Positions 1 through 8,756 of a stretch of DNA of 64,000 bases are shown here, one piece after another. How positions within the stretch are numbered: position 1 is the first letter of the stretch; the number at the start of each line of letters is the position of its first letter. The notes under the pieces are model-generated. The model had not been told where the DNA came from. It searched no databases and saw nothing but the letters and a program-made list of their open reading frames with translations. A program made the translations under genes and the position numbers. Source of the DNA: SG8-41 sp035649495 (GTDB taxonomy: Bacteria; Pseudomonadota; Gammaproteobacteria; Burkholderiales; SG8-41); NCBI GenBank assembly GCA_035649495.1, contig DASRJL010000110.1, positions 65,090-129,089 on the forward strand. The letters are read 5' to 3'.

Positions 1-1
1 G

Positions 2-631
2 GTGATGCAGGAGCGCCAGGTGACGATCGCCGGGGAGACGCACAAGGTGCCCGAGCCATTCCTGGTGATGGCCACGCAGAACCCGATCGAGACCGAGGGC
101 ACCTATCCCCTGCCCGAAGCCCAGGTCGACCGCTTCATGATGAAGGTGCTCGTCGGCTACCCGAGCGAGGAGGAGGAGTTCGTGATCGTCGAGCGCGTCA
201 CGGGACCCGCCGCCGACGTTGCCGCGGTCGCCACCACCGAGCAGCTCTCCGCGCTGCAGGGCGAGTGCCGCAAGGCCTACGTCGACCCCGCGCTCATCCA
301 GTACGCGGTGAAGCTCGTCGCGGCCACGCGCCGCCCCGAGCGCTGCGGTCTCACGGACCTGGCCCGCTACATCACGTTCGGCGCGAGCCCGCGGGCGACG
401 ATCCATCTCATAGAGGGCGCGCGGGCGCTGGCATTCCTGCGCGGCCGCGAATACGTGCTGCCCGAGGACGTGACCGATCTCGTGCCCGACGTGCTGCGCC
501 ACCGTCTCGTGCTCTCCTACGAAGCGCTCTCCGACGCGAAGACCGCGGACGAGCTCGTGGTGCGGATCATGAAGGCGGTCCCCGCGCCCGAGAAGCCGCT
601 CGAAACCCATGTCCGAGTCGCCGCCGGATAG
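2..631 (+). CDS. MoxR-family AAA+ ATPase, C-terminal part (5' end off window)
   Basis: This is the C-terminal 209 residues of a MoxR ATPase; the reading frame is open to the left edge, so the P-loop and Walker B lie outside. The sensor-1 motif MATQNP is at visible residues 23-28, and the EAQVDRF segment that carries the conserved arginine is at 39-45. The rest is the helical lid, with the LTDLARYITFGASPRA stretch typical of the family. MoxR proteins are cytoplasmic chaperone-like ATPases that act on VWA proteins, and the next genes are DUF58 and VWA proteins, the usual partners. The last 23 bases overlap the DUF58 gene, so the two are probably translationally coupled. Confidence 0.93.
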   Translation: MMQERQVTIAGETHKVPEPFLVMATQNPIETEGTYPLPEAQVDRFMMKVLVGYPSEEEEFVIVERVTGPAADVAAVATTEQLSALQGECRKAYVDPALIQYAVKLVAATRRPERCGLTDLARYITFGASPRATIHLIEGARALAFLRGREYVLPEDVTDLVPDVLRHRLVLSYEALSDAKTADELVVRIMKAVPAPEKPLETHVRVAAG

Positions 632-1607
632 CAGGAAGAAGGACGCGCCCCGCCTCCATGCCGTCGCCGCCGCGGGCGGCGCGCTGGCCCGCAAGGAGGA
701 TCCCGACGCCATCCTCCGCCGTCTCGAGTGGACGGTCATACGGCGCCTGGACGGCCTTCTGCAGGGCGACTATCGCACGCTGTTCCGCGCCTTCGGCCTC
801 GATCTCGCCGATCTCCGCGAGTATCAGCTGCACGACGACGTGCGCCACATCGACTGGAACGTCACCGCCCGCCTGCAGACGCCCTACGTCCGCGAGTTTC
901 ACGCCGACCGTGAAGTCACGGCCTGGTTTCTCCTCGACCTGAGCGGCTCGGTGGATTTCGGCTCGGGCAACGTGCGGAAGCGCGCGCTGTCGACCGAGTT
1001 GACCGCGGTGCTCGGGCGGCTCCTCACGCGGCACGGCAATCGCGTCGGCGCCATTCTCTATTCGGACAAGATCGACGGCGTGGTTCCGGCGGGCGCCGGG
1101 CGGCGCCACGTGCTGCAGATTCTCGACCGCATGATGAAGCCGGCCGCGCCGGCCGCCCGGAAGGAGACGAATCTCGGCGACCTCATGGAGAAGGCGCAAT
1201 CGGCGATCAAGCGACGCTCGGTGATCTTCGTCGTCTCCGACTTCATCAGCACCCCGGGCTGGGCGCGCGGGCTCGCGCTGCTCGCCCGCCGTCACGAGAT
1301 CGTCGCCGTGCGCCTCTACGATCCGCTGGAAATGGAGCTGCCGGACCTGGGCCTCATCGTCATGCAGGACGCAGAGACGGGTGAGCAGCTCTTCGTCGAC
1401 ACGCACGACGCGCGCTTCCGCAGGCAGTTCGCGGAAGCGGCCCTGCGGCGCGAAGCCGCGCTGCGGGCGGCGTTGAGCGAGGCGGGGGTCGATTGCCTGG
1501 AGCTGGCGACGGACGACGATCTCGTCGATGCCCTGATGCGTTTCACGGTGTTGCGCAAGCGGCGCAGCCAGCTCGCGGCGGGTGTCTCGCTGACGAGTCA
1601 CAGGTAG
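609..1607 (+). CDS. DUF58 domain protein (MoxR/VWA operon)
   Basis: A 332-residue protein whose start overlaps the end of the MoxR gene. The DUF58 signature R-x-IDWN-x-x-AR is at residues 79-88, followed by a VWA-like strand with a MIDAS-type DLSGSV at 110-115. There is no signal peptide or membrane segment, so it is predicted to be cytoplasmic. DUF58 proteins accompany MoxR ATPases and VWA membrane proteins in Bat-type operons, where they are thought to take part in assembling or activating envelope or metal-enzyme complexes; the substrate here is unknown. The C-terminus ends shortly before a hairpin-rich repeat region. Confidence 0.9.
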   Translation: MSESPPDSRKKDAPRLHAVAAAGGALARKEDPDAILRRLEWTVIRRLDGLLQGDYRTLFRAFGLDLADLREYQLHDDVRHIDWNVTARLQTPYVREFHADREVTAWFLLDLSGSVDFGSGNVRKRALSTELTAVLGRLLTRHGNRVGAILYSDKIDGVVPAGAGRRHVLQILDRMMKPAAPAARKETNLGDLMEKAQSAIKRRSVIFVVSDFISTPGWARGLALLARRHEIVAVRLYDPLEMELPDLGLIVMQDAETGEQLFVDTHDARFRRQFAEAALRREAALRAALSEAGVDCLELATDDDLVDALMRFTVLRKRRSQLAAGVSLTSHR

Positions 1608-1625
1608 TGAACATCGATGAAAGGG

Positions 1626-1704
1626 CGTGATTGGCGATTGGTGATCTGGCCGGGCTCAAGCAAGCGCAGCAGCGCTTGACACCAATCACGAATCACGAAT
1701 CACG
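1626..1704. repeat. Inverted short tandem repeat between DUF58 and VWA genes
   Basis: Units resembling GTGATTGG occur twice on the left (about 1626-1643). Their reverse complement, built from AATCACG units, occurs three times on the right (1680-1704). The segment 1634-1643 pairs with 1680-1689 with one mismatch. Inside the loop there is a second perfect hairpin, CAAGCGC/GCGCTTG (1661-1667 with 1672-1678). The 7-bp period matches other repeats in this window. Confidence 0.7.
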
Positions 1705-1717
1705 CAGTTAGCTTCAG

Positions 1718-2773
1718 ATGATGATCGATTTCGCCAGCATGACCTTCCTGTGGGCCGGGATGCTATGGCTGCTCGCCGCGGTGCCGGCGTTCGTCGCGCT
1801 CTACGTGTGGCTCATCGCGCGCGGCAGGAAGGTCGCCCTGCGCTACGCGAGCCTCGGCCTGGGCGGTGAGACGCCGGGCACGGCCGCGAGAATCCGGCGT
1901 CACGTGCCGGCCGTCCTCCTGCTCCTCGGCTTGAGCGCCATGCTGTTCGCGGTCTCGCGGCCGCACGCATCGCTCACCATGCCGGCGCGGCAGGAAACCG
2001 TCATCCTCGCCATGGACGTCTCGGGCAGCATGCGGGCGACCGACATCAAGCCGAACCGGCTCGCGGCCGCGCAGGCGGCGGCCAAGGCGTTCGTCGCGAA
2101 GCAGCCGCGGCACGTCCGCATCGGCGTCGTGGCGGTCGCAGGCGCGGCGGCGGTCGTGCAATCGCCGACCGACAACCGCGACGACATCGTCCAGGCGATC
2201 GACCGGTTCCAGCTGCAGCGCGGCTCCGCGATCGGCAGCGGCCTCCTGATGGCGCTCGCCACGCTGCTGCCCAACTCGGGCATAGACGTCGAGCAGTTGA
2301 GTTTCGGCCGCCAGTCGCGGCCCTGGCTGCGCGATCAACGCAAGGCCGAGGAGCACAAGCCCGTGCCGCCGGGATCGAACGGCTCCGCCGCGATCGTGCT
2401 CCTGTCCGACGGCGAGGCCAATACCGGTTTCGATCCGATGGAAGCCGCTAAAATGGCCGCCGAGCGCGGGGTGCGTATCTTTACGGTGGGCGTAGGCACC
2501 AAGGAGGGCACGACCCTGGGCTTCGACGGCTGGTCCATGCGCGTGCGGCTGAACGAGGACGTGCTGAAGAAAATCGCCGCGACCACGGAGGGCGAGTACT
2601 TCCAGGCGACGACTGCGCCCGACCTGACGGCGATCTACAAGCAGCTCACGACGCGGATCGCGCTCGAGAAGAAGCGCACGACGGAGGTGACGGCGCTCTT
2701 CGTGGCGATCGGCGCGGCGCTCGCGCTGCTCGGAGTGCTGCTTTCGATGTTCTGGTATAACCGCATCCTCTAG
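1718..2773 (+). CDS. VWA domain membrane protein, BatA-like
   Basis: A 351-residue protein with two N-terminal membrane segments (about residues 9-31 and 64-80), a von Willebrand factor A domain and a C-terminal membrane segment (about 325-346). The MIDAS motif DVSGSM is at 100-105, and a later conserved strand contains LLSDGEANTG. This layout is that of BatA-type proteins: a periplasm- or cytoplasm-facing metal-binding VWA domain anchored in the inner membrane, working with MoxR and DUF58. The usual BatB partner is absent, because the next gene is a Bug binding protein. Either of the two adjacent Met codons could be the start. Confidence 0.9.
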   Translation: MMIDFASMTFLWAGMLWLLAAVPAFVALYVWLIARGRKVALRYASLGLGGETPGTAARIRRHVPAVLLLLGLSAMLFAVSRPHASLTMPARQETVILAMDVSGSMRATDIKPNRLAAAQAAAKAFVAKQPRHVRIGVVAVAGAAAVVQSPTDNRDDIVQAIDRFQLQRGSAIGSGLLMALATLLPNSGIDVEQLSFGRQSRPWLRDQRKAEEHKPVPPGSNGSAAIVLLSDGEANTGFDPMEAAKMAAERGVRIFTVGVGTKEGTTLGFDGWSMRVRLNEDVLKKIAATTEGEYFQATTAPDLTAIYKQLTTRIALEKKRTTEVTALFVAIGAALALLGVLLSMFWYNRIL

Positions 2774-2776
2774 GAC

Positions 2777-2808
2777 AACCGCTGCCACGCCGTCCGCGGT
2801 TTTCCTTT
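2777..2808 (+). terminator. Possible Rho-independent terminator after the VWA gene
   Basis: Six-bp stem AACCGC (2777-2782) with GCGGTT (2796-2801), a 13-base loop, then a T-rich tract TTCCTTTC. It lies immediately after the VWA stop codon. The stem is short, so this is only moderately likely. Confidence 0.4.
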
Positions 2809-2841
2809 CATCGAAGACCAAACAATAAGGGAAGGACAATC

Positions 2842-3831
2842 ATGATTCGCTTCAGAGCGGCCGCTCGCGCGGCTTGCATGGCCGTTGCTTTGACCGGTTT
2901 CGCGTTCGCCACTGGTCAATCACTCGCTCAGGCCTATCCCACGAAACCGATCAGATACCTCGTCGGCTTCACGCCGGGCACGGCCACCGACATCGTCGCG
3001 CGCATGGTGAGCCAGAAGCTGACGGAGCGCTGGGGCCAGCAGGTCATCGTCGACAACCGCGTGGGCGCCGCCGGAACGATCGCCGTCGCCACGGCGGCAC
3101 GCTCGGCGCCCGACGGCCACACCCTGTACATGGCGTCGTCGACCATGGTGGTGAGCCCCTATTTCATACCGAACGTGAGCTACGACATCTTCAAGGATTT
3201 CGATCCGGTGATCCTCATGGTGAGCCTGCCCACGGTGATGATCGTCCCGCCGCAGTTGAAGCTGGGCTCCGTGCGTGATTTCATCGCACTGGCAAAGGCA
3301 AAACCGCGACAGCTGAACTATGCGCACTCCGGCCGCGGCACCGGCAGCCACGTCGGCGCGGAGATGCTCTCCGCCCTCGCCGGGATCGAGTTGACCGAGA
3401 TCTCTTTCAAGTCCTCTACCGACGCGCTGAACGGCGTCATCCAGGGAGAAATCGCGGTCTATTTTCCGAACCTGGCCGCGGCGATGCCCATGATCAAGCA
3501 GGGCCGGGTCAAGGCGCTCGCCGTCAGCACCGCAAAACGCTCCCCGGTCACGCCCGATATTCCCGGCATGTCGGAAAGCCTGCCCGGCTTCGACACGGCG
3601 GCCTTCTACGGTATCGTCGTCCCCGCCAGGACGCCGCGCCCGGTGATCTCGAAGCTGAACGCGGAAGTGACGTCCATACTCGACCTCCCGGACATACGCG
3701 AGCGGCTCACGGGGCTCGGCGCGGAAGTCATCGCCGGCGCGCCGGCCACGCTTACCGCGCGCATGAAGACCGAGCAGGAGCAGGTCGTCAAAGTGGTGCG
3801 GAGGATCGAAGTGAAGGAAGGCAAGCGATAG
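2842..3831 (+). CDS. Bug/TctC-family tripartite tricarboxylate transporter binding protein
   Basis: A 329-residue exported protein. A signal peptide runs to about residue 30 (cleavage near LAQ-AYP). The mature start YPTKPIRYLVGFTPGT is the hallmark of Bug proteins, followed by DNRVGAAGTIA and the mid-protein segment YAHSGRGTGSH. Bug proteins are periplasmic receptors for carboxylates, aromatic acids or amides; ligand cannot be told from sequence. A strong ribosome-binding site (GGGAAGGAC) precedes the ATG. No TctA/TctB permease genes are adjacent. Its stop codon directly abuts the stop of the convergent DUF4336 gene. Confidence 0.93.
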   Translation: MIRFRAAARAACMAVALTGFAFATGQSLAQAYPTKPIRYLVGFTPGTATDIVARMVSQKLTERWGQQVIVDNRVGAAGTIAVATAARSAPDGHTLYMASSTMVVSPYFIPNVSYDIFKDFDPVILMVSLPTVMIVPPQLKLGSVRDFIALAKAKPRQLNYAHSGRGTGSHVGAEMLSALAGIELTEISFKSSTDALNGVIQGEIAVYFPNLAAAMPMIKQGRVKALAVSTAKRSPVTPDIPGMSESLPGFDTAAFYGIVVPARTPRPVISKLNAEVTSILDLPDIRERLTGLGAEVIAGAPATLTARMKTEQEQVVKVVRRIEVKEGKR

Positions 3832-4587
3832 TTAAAAAGGGAATAGCCGCTGAATTACCGCGTCGGCGTTTGCATCGAAGTACCGTCCATGGCTGAGCAG
3901 GATACGCTGCGGATGCCAAGATTGAATTCTGCGGAATGCGACCTCGGTCTTCTTTCTTTGTAGCAGGAGCGGCAACCTCATGCCGAAAAAGATTTGCCCG
4001 TGCGGATGATACATCCCGCTGAGCTTCGTAGCCGTTCGCCAAGGTTCAGTGATCTTGTGCAGCTCTAGATTGATAATCGTGTCAGCGAGGATCAGCGTTT
4101 CGGACGCCTTGTGGAAGAAAACAAACTCTTTGAAGATACCGCCCGGAACCAAAGTCTGGTCGATTTCGGTGCGCCATTCCTCGGGTGGATTCGCTGCAAG
4201 GTCTCGGGTGAAATGAACATTAACCTGTCGCGCGCGCGCCCGTCGTCGCACACCAGGCGATGCCCAGGTGCTCGCTTCCGGAAACGCCTTCTGCCACTCC
4301 CCTATATGTGCGTAGTGGAACTGATTGGGCGATACAAGATGGCGAACGGTTCCTAACGTCTGAAGCTGAACTGCCAATTGTTTATCAAAGGCAATAGGTG
4401 AGTGCAGGAAAAGGTCGCCATTCGCGAGGCGAACCACTGTCATCCGCGTCGTAAAGGGTAGCGGCATTCGCAGTCCGGCTACTGTCAGATATTCGAACGG
4501 CCCATCGACGATACCGATGTCCGACGCCACCGGTTTATAAGTATTTATCGGTTCGTAGAGAATGGGGGCCATGTTGCTCTCTGCCAT
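3832..4587 (-). CDS. DUF4336 family protein (metallo-beta-lactamase-like)
   Basis: A 251-residue protein that looks like DUF4336, a metallo-hydrolase-related family. Visible family features are LFLHSPIAFD, a segment SPNQFHYAHIGEWQKAFP, the ILADTIINLE strand and a C-terminal LLSHGRYFD. It lacks a classical HxHxDH motif, as is usual for DUF4336, and no activity is established. There is no signal peptide. The base composition is clearly lower in GC than the flanking genes. Its stop abuts the stop of the Bug gene with no spacer, suggesting that this is the edge of an inserted block. The ATG at 4587 was chosen; another in-frame ATG lies at 4572. Confidence 0.8.
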   Translation of the reverse strand: MAESNMAPILYEPINTYKPVASDIGIVDGPFEYLTVAGLRMPLPFTTRMTVVRLANGDLFLHSPIAFDKQLAVQLQTLGTVRHLVSPNQFHYAHIGEWQKAFPEASTWASPGVRRRARARQVNVHFTRDLAANPPEEWRTEIDQTLVPGGIFKEFVFFHKASETLILADTIINLELHKITEPWRTATKLSGMYHPHGQIFFGMRLPLLLQRKKTEVAFRRIQSWHPQRILLSHGRYFDANADAVIQRLFPF

Positions 4588-4735
4588 TCCATGCGAACCT
4601 GATAGGCCGGGTCGCCTGCAGCGTGCTGCGTCCAGGTATTCCCGCCTTTGGGACGATGGGCATCGTCAGCATCCTAATTGATGACTGCCGTGAAGGCAGC
4701 GGTGACTCGGGCAAATAGGTACCCGCGTCGCCACC

Positions 4736-5245
4736 CTAAGCGGGCGGTATGCGATGCAGGAATAGCTCGATGGTTCGGACAAAAATAAATCCGAAGACAC
4801 ACAGAGCCCACGTAAGGACAATCGCGTACGGCCCAGCGCCAGGCGGGAATGCGAGTCCGATGACGTTGAGCCAGAGAGCGGCGACCGCCAGGATCGAACC
4901 CGCGTAAATGATGATTACCCAAGGGGGAAACTTGCCCTCCACGGCGCGGCGACGGCGGAATTGGATAAGCATAACGACGGTGAAGATCGAAGCAGCTACT
5001 GCGCTGGACAATGGCCAAACTACAGTTTCACGAACATGAAGAAGATTCAGAAGAGTAGGAATCAAGGCCAGAGCCGTCACCAGAAATCCGCCTTCTATGT
5101 AAAGGCGCACGAGACGGAGGTGCCTATCGGACAGCTCCCCTCCCAATGCGCCTCGCAAAGTGACAACCACCGATGAAAACCCAACGAATGACAACGAAAG
5201 CGTTGCGAGGCGAAGAAGATAGTCAGATTCTCCCGGTGTCACCAT
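4736..5245 (-). CDS. Unknown small integral membrane protein
   Basis: A 169-residue protein, if translated from the Met beginning MVTPGESDYLL; an upstream in-frame start at 5290 would add 15 residues. It shows four to five hydrophobic helices (roughly residues 13-32, 50-68, 74-94, 108-130 and 136-155) separated by short charged loops, including an RRRR stretch after the third. I do not recognise the family; it resembles other unassigned four-to-five-helix inner membrane proteins. It is the second gene of the lower-GC block and is divergent from the copper efflux operon. Confidence 0.6.
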   Translation of the reverse strand: MVTPGESDYLLRLATLSLSFVGFSSVVVTLRGALGGELSDRHLRLVRLYIEGGFLVTALALIPTLLNLLHVRETVVWPLSSAVAASIFTVVMLIQFRRRRAVEGKFPPWVIIIYAGSILAVAALWLNVIGLAFPPGAGPYAIVLTWALCVFGFIFVRTIELFLHRIPPA

Positions 5246-5334
5246 TGGGCTCCCTTTCTCGTCAGGCAACCGGCCTCCCCGTGTGCACAAGCAAGTCCCT
5301 GCGACGCTCTAGTCTGAAGAGCGAAAACTCGTAT

Positions 5335-5404
5335 GTCCACACGAAGTGGACTGTATCCTGGCCCCAGTGAACAGGCACCTGTGGCAAACATTGATTTGAA
5401 TCAA
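5335..5404. promoter_or_regulatory. Palindromes upstream of the Cus operon (candidate operators)
   Basis: Two inverted repeats lie in the divergent gap between the small membrane protein and the copper operon. GTCCAC (5335-5340) pairs with GTGGAC (5346-5351) across five bases. TTGATT (5391-5396) pairs with AATCAA (5399-5404) across TG. The second sits about 70 bases before the first copper-operon gene and is a plausible regulator site. No CusR, CueR or other copper regulator gene is seen in the window. Confidence 0.4.
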
Positions 5405-5476
5405 ATGGGGCGATGGTAGGCCTGCTAGAATAAGCATCGTTGCCAGCCCAAGGCCGGGCCATTACCATTGGTTTCA

Positions 5477-5836
5477 ATGAGTCTTTCAAGAGCAGCTAAG
5501 CGTTATCTGGCAGCGGTGTTTGCTGTCGTGATGTTGCTTTGCCAGAGCCTGGCTTTGGCGAATGCGTGCCTATCTGGTGCGGCAACCACTGAAGGCGCAT
5601 CCGCCCCTTGTCATGATTCCGATGACTCGACGAAGAGTTTCGGCCAAGACCGTTGCCACCAAGCCTCGCCCGCGTCGGCGGTAAGTACCGATCTGCCCGC
5701 GGTAACCGATCTTCCGCTGCTAGCAATCAACGTTATCCCTGTCGAAGTACAGGAACATTCGGTAGCCTCTGAGCCACCGCAGCTGTGCTTCGAGCCGCCT
5801 CCCCTCAGATTCGTTCTTTGTTGTCTTCGTAATTAG
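5477..5836 (+). CDS. Small exported Cys/His protein at head of Cus operon
   Basis: A 119-residue protein with a signal peptide or single membrane helix at about residues 9-28 (AVFAVVMLLCQSLALA). The mature part is short and low in complexity, with scattered cysteines and histidines (ACLSG, PCHDSDD, DRCHQAS) and a C-terminal pair near LCCLRN. I do not recognise a named family. Small proteins of this kind often precede cus/czc operons and are presumed to be periplasmic metal binders; that role is inferred from position only. Translation from the ATG at 5477 is preferred over the upstream TTG at 5468. It ends 68 bases before cusC. Confidence 0.6.
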   Translation: MSLSRAAKRYLAAVFAVVMLLCQSLALANACLSGAATTEGASAPCHDSDDSTKSFGQDRCHQASPASAVSTDLPAVTDLPLLAINVIPVEVQEHSVASEPPQLCFEPPPLRFVLCCLRN

Positions 5837-5904
5837 ATCCTCCGCTTAGGTTGTGCGGCGGCCATGGTGGTCGTCGTGTTGCCGTACGTCCATTCGGAGG
5901 GTTT

Positions 5905-7197
5905 ATGCGTCTCTTTTTCGCGTCTGCTGCGTTCCGGTCCTGTTTTGCCGCGTGCTTCCTTTTCCTGCTCAGCACAGGCGCAAGCCACGCCGCTGACGCG
6001 CTGAGCCTGACGGACGCCCAGCGCATTGCAGCTGATCGTTCGCGCCAATTGGCGGCCCAGGACCGGGCGGTCTTTGCATCCCGCGAGATGGCGGTCGCAG
6101 CTGCCCAGCTACCCGACCCGACGCTCAAAGCAGGTGTTGAGAACCTCCCGGTGAACGGCGCGGACGCCTTCAGTCTCACCAAGGACTTCATGACTATGCG
6201 CCGCATCGGCGTGATGCAGGAGTTCACCCGGTCTGAGAAGCGCCTGCTTCGCGCTGAGAAATTCGAGCGCGAAGCCGAGAGGACGACTACCGAAAAAGCG
6301 GCAACGCTGGCCACCGTACAACGCGACACCGCTCTCGCCTGGCTGGATCGTTACTTCGCGGAAGCAATGGCAGCCGTAGTGATCGAGCAAACCAAGGCGG
6401 CCCGGCTTGAAATAGAAGCCGCCGAGACAGCGTATCGCGCCGGTCGCGGCAATCAGGCGGAGATCTTCGCGGCTCGCACCGCTGTTGTATCCCTCGAGGA
6501 TCGGGCAAGCGAAACGGACCGGCGCGTGCGCACGGCGAAGAACTCGCTCGCGCGCTGGGTGGGCGAGGTCGCGGACAAGCCACTTGGCACAAAGCCGGGC
6601 ATAGACGCGTTGTCGCATCTCAATGCGCACGATCTCGATAACCAGCTCGTTAACCACCCTGAAATAGCAAGTCTTGCAAAGCAGGTCGAGATTGCGAGAA
6701 CCGAAGCGAGGCTTGCCCAGGCCAACAAGCAACCGGACGTAACCGCGGAGCTTATGTATGCCCAGCGCGGTCCTGCCTATTCGAACATGGTGTCGTTCGG
6801 AATCGCGATACCGCTGCAGTGGGATCAGAAGAATCGCCAGAACCGGGAAGTGGCCGCGAAACTCGCCATGGCCGAGCAGGCGGAAGCCCAGCGCGAGGAA
6901 ATGCTTCGGGCGCACGTGGCCGAAGTGCGCAACATGGTAAACGAGTGGGAAAACCTCAAGGAGCGCCGCGCCCGTTACAGCCGCGAGCTTCTGCCTCTCT
7001 CAGCCCAGCGCACTGAAGCGGTCACAACCGCCTACCGCGGCGCCCGATCTACCCTGGGTGAGGTGTTCGCGGCTCGCCGCAACGAGATCGACGTTCGCCT
7101 TCAGGCACTTCAACTCGAAGCCGAGCAGGCCAGGATCTGGGCACAGCTCAACTTCCTCATTCCGCATTCGACCGTAGCCTTGGAGAACGCGCGATGA
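5905..7197 (+). CDS. cusC: TolC-family outer membrane efflux protein, CusC/CzcC-like
   Basis: A 430-residue outer-membrane channel component of an RND metal efflux pump. The start at 5905 is supported by a GGAGG ribosome-binding site just before the ATG and by the signal peptide that begins there (cleavage near ASHA-AD). The upstream extension to 5851 is unlikely. Two TolC-type repeats are visible, with long helical segments such as RAARLEIEAAETAYRAGR-like and AQLNFLIPH near the end. The stop overlaps the start of cusB by four bases (ATGA). Pump identity is set by the adjacent CusA and CusB. Confidence 0.88.
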   Translation: MRLFFASAAFRSCFAACFLFLLSTGASHAADALSLTDAQRIAADRSRQLAAQDRAVFASREMAVAAAQLPDPTLKAGVENLPVNGADAFSLTKDFMTMRRIGVMQEFTRSEKRLLRAEKFEREAERTTTEKAATLATVQRDTALAWLDRYFAEAMAAVVIEQTKAARLEIEAAETAYRAGRGNQAEIFAARTAVVSLEDRASETDRRVRTAKNSLARWVGEVADKPLGTKPGIDALSHLNAHDLDNQLVNHPEIASLAKQVEIARTEARLAQANKQPDVTAELMYAQRGPAYSNMVSFGIAIPLQWDQKNRQNREVAAKLAMAEQAEAQREEMLRAHVAEVRNMVNEWENLKERRARYSRELLPLSAQRTEAVTTAYRGARSTLGEVFAARRNEIDVRLQALQLEAEQARIWAQLNFLIPHSTVALENAR

Positions 7198-8756
7198 AGG
7201 CGAAAACGCTCGTCGTTGCGCTCGTGGTTGCCCTGCTGGCTGGGGGTGGAGGTTATGCCGCGTATCGCCTGGGGATGAATCGCGGGATGCACATGGCCGG
7301 ACCTGCGGACTCCACGCAGACAACCGCGAGGCCCCAGAGAGCCGGCGATGTCGATCCAGGTACCGGCAAGAAAGTCCTCTACTGGCACGACCCCATGGTA
7401 CCGGGCCAGCGTTTCGACAAGCCGGGCAAGTCGCCCTTCATGGACATGCAGCTTGTTCCCGTCTACGAGGGCGGAGCCAGCCAAGAGGGTGCAGTGGCCA
7501 TCGATCCACGGGTGCAGCAGAACCTCGGAATACGCACCGCCGAGGTTCGACCCGTCGCCCTCACGACTGGAATTGAAGTGGTGGGTAGCGTCGCCTACAA
7601 CGAGCGTGATGTCGCCGTCGTACAGGCGCGCGTCAATGGCTATGTTGAAAGGCTACTCGTCCGTGCGCCTCTCGATCCGGTGCGCAAGGGACAGGCGCTC
7701 GCCGAACTCTATGCGCCAGATTGGGTCGCCGCCCAGGAAGAATATCTGTCGGTCAAGCGCATGCCGGGCGGCGGTCTCGAAGGCCTGCTCGATGCGGCGC
7801 GCCAGCGCATGCGGCTCGCCGGCATGACGGAAGACCAGATTCGCTTGGTCGAATCCAGCGGTAAGGTTCATGCGCGGCTGGTCGTGACAGCGCCTCTTGG
7901 CGGAGTGATTTCTGAACTGAACGCTCGCGAAGGCATGACCGTCATGTCAGGAGCGCCGCTTTTCCGGATAAACGGACTGGGCACAGTCTGGGTTAACGCA
8001 GAGGTCCCTGAAAGTCAGGCCTCCTTCGTCCGCCCCGGTGTTGCCGTGGAAGCCCGGGCAGTGGCGCTAACAGGTACGGCGCTCAAAGGCCGGGTCAACG
8101 CCCTCCTCCCCGACGTGAACCCGACCACCCGCACCCTCAAAGCGAGGATCGAGCTGCCCAACCCCGGCAATCGGCTGGTGCCAGGAATGTTTGTCACGGT
8201 GAGCTTTGCGCCGGAGTCGCGCCAGGAGGTCCTGTCGGTCCCGACCGAGGCCGTCATTCGTACCGGCACCCGCAGCGTCGTGATCGTTGCGCAGGGCGAA
8301 GGCAAATTCTCCGTTGTGGATGTTGAAGTTGGAATGGAGAGCAACGGCCAGAGTGAGGTCCGCAAAGGACTGCAGGCCGGGCAGAAGGTGGTCGTCTCCG
8401 GGCAGTTCCTTCTGGATTCGGAAGCCAACCTGCGCGGAAGTACTGCCCGCATGAGCGAAATGCCCGGAGCCCCTGCCACACCCGCCGCCCCTGCTTCAAA
8501 AGGCGGACAAACAAACCATCGCGGCACCGGCACCGTGACCGAGATCGACGCGGCCAAAGGCCACGTCCAGCTTGATCACGGCGCGATCCCCTCCATGAGC
8601 TGGCCCGCGATGCAAATGGGTTTCGCCGTCAGCGACAAGGCCGTCCTCGCCCGGCTCAAGAAGGGCGACAAGGTCGAATTCGAAGTCCGAGGGAAGCCCA
8701 ATCCGCAAGGCGACTACGTGATCGAGAAGATCGCGCCTGCGGGGAGTAAGCCGTGA
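7194..8756 (+). CDS. cusB: RND periplasmic adaptor CusB with heavy-metal-binding and fused CusF domains
   Basis: A 520-residue membrane-fusion protein. The order is: N-terminal membrane anchor or signal (about 4-24); a heavy-metal-binding domain at about 60-92 with the MDMQLVPVY ending; the adaptor core with barrel-sandwich (VQARVNGYVERLLVRAP) and beta-barrel parts; and a C-terminal CusF-like copper/silver-binding domain (about 440-515). The CusF domain retains the His, Trp and two Met ligands (LDHG, SWPAMQM). It bridges CusA and CusC and passes Cu(I)/Ag(I) to CusA. The C-terminal CusF fusion is extra to the E. coli layout, yet a free CusF also follows. It overlaps cusC by ATGA and cusA by GTGA. 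Confidence 0.92.
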   Translation: MKAKTLVVALVVALLAGGGGYAAYRLGMNRGMHMAGPADSTQTTARPQRAGDVDPGTGKKVLYWHDPMVPGQRFDKPGKSPFMDMQLVPVYEGGASQEGAVAIDPRVQQNLGIRTAEVRPVALTTGIEVVGSVAYNERDVAVVQARVNGYVERLLVRAPLDPVRKGQALAELYAPDWVAAQEEYLSVKRMPGGGLEGLLDAARQRMRLAGMTEDQIRLVESSGKVHARLVVTAPLGGVISELNAREGMTVMSGAPLFRINGLGTVWVNAEVPESQASFVRPGVAVEARAVALTGTALKGRVNALLPDVNPTTRTLKARIELPNPGNRLVPGMFVTVSFAPESRQEVLSVPTEAVIRTGTRSVVIVAQGEGKFSVVDVEVGMESNGQSEVRKGLQAGQKVVVSGQFLLDSEANLRGSTARMSEMPGAPATPAAPASKGGQTNHRGTGTVTEIDAAKGHVQLDHGAIPSMSWPAMQMGFAVSDKAVLARLKKGDKVEFEVRGKPNPQGDYVIEKIAPAGSKP

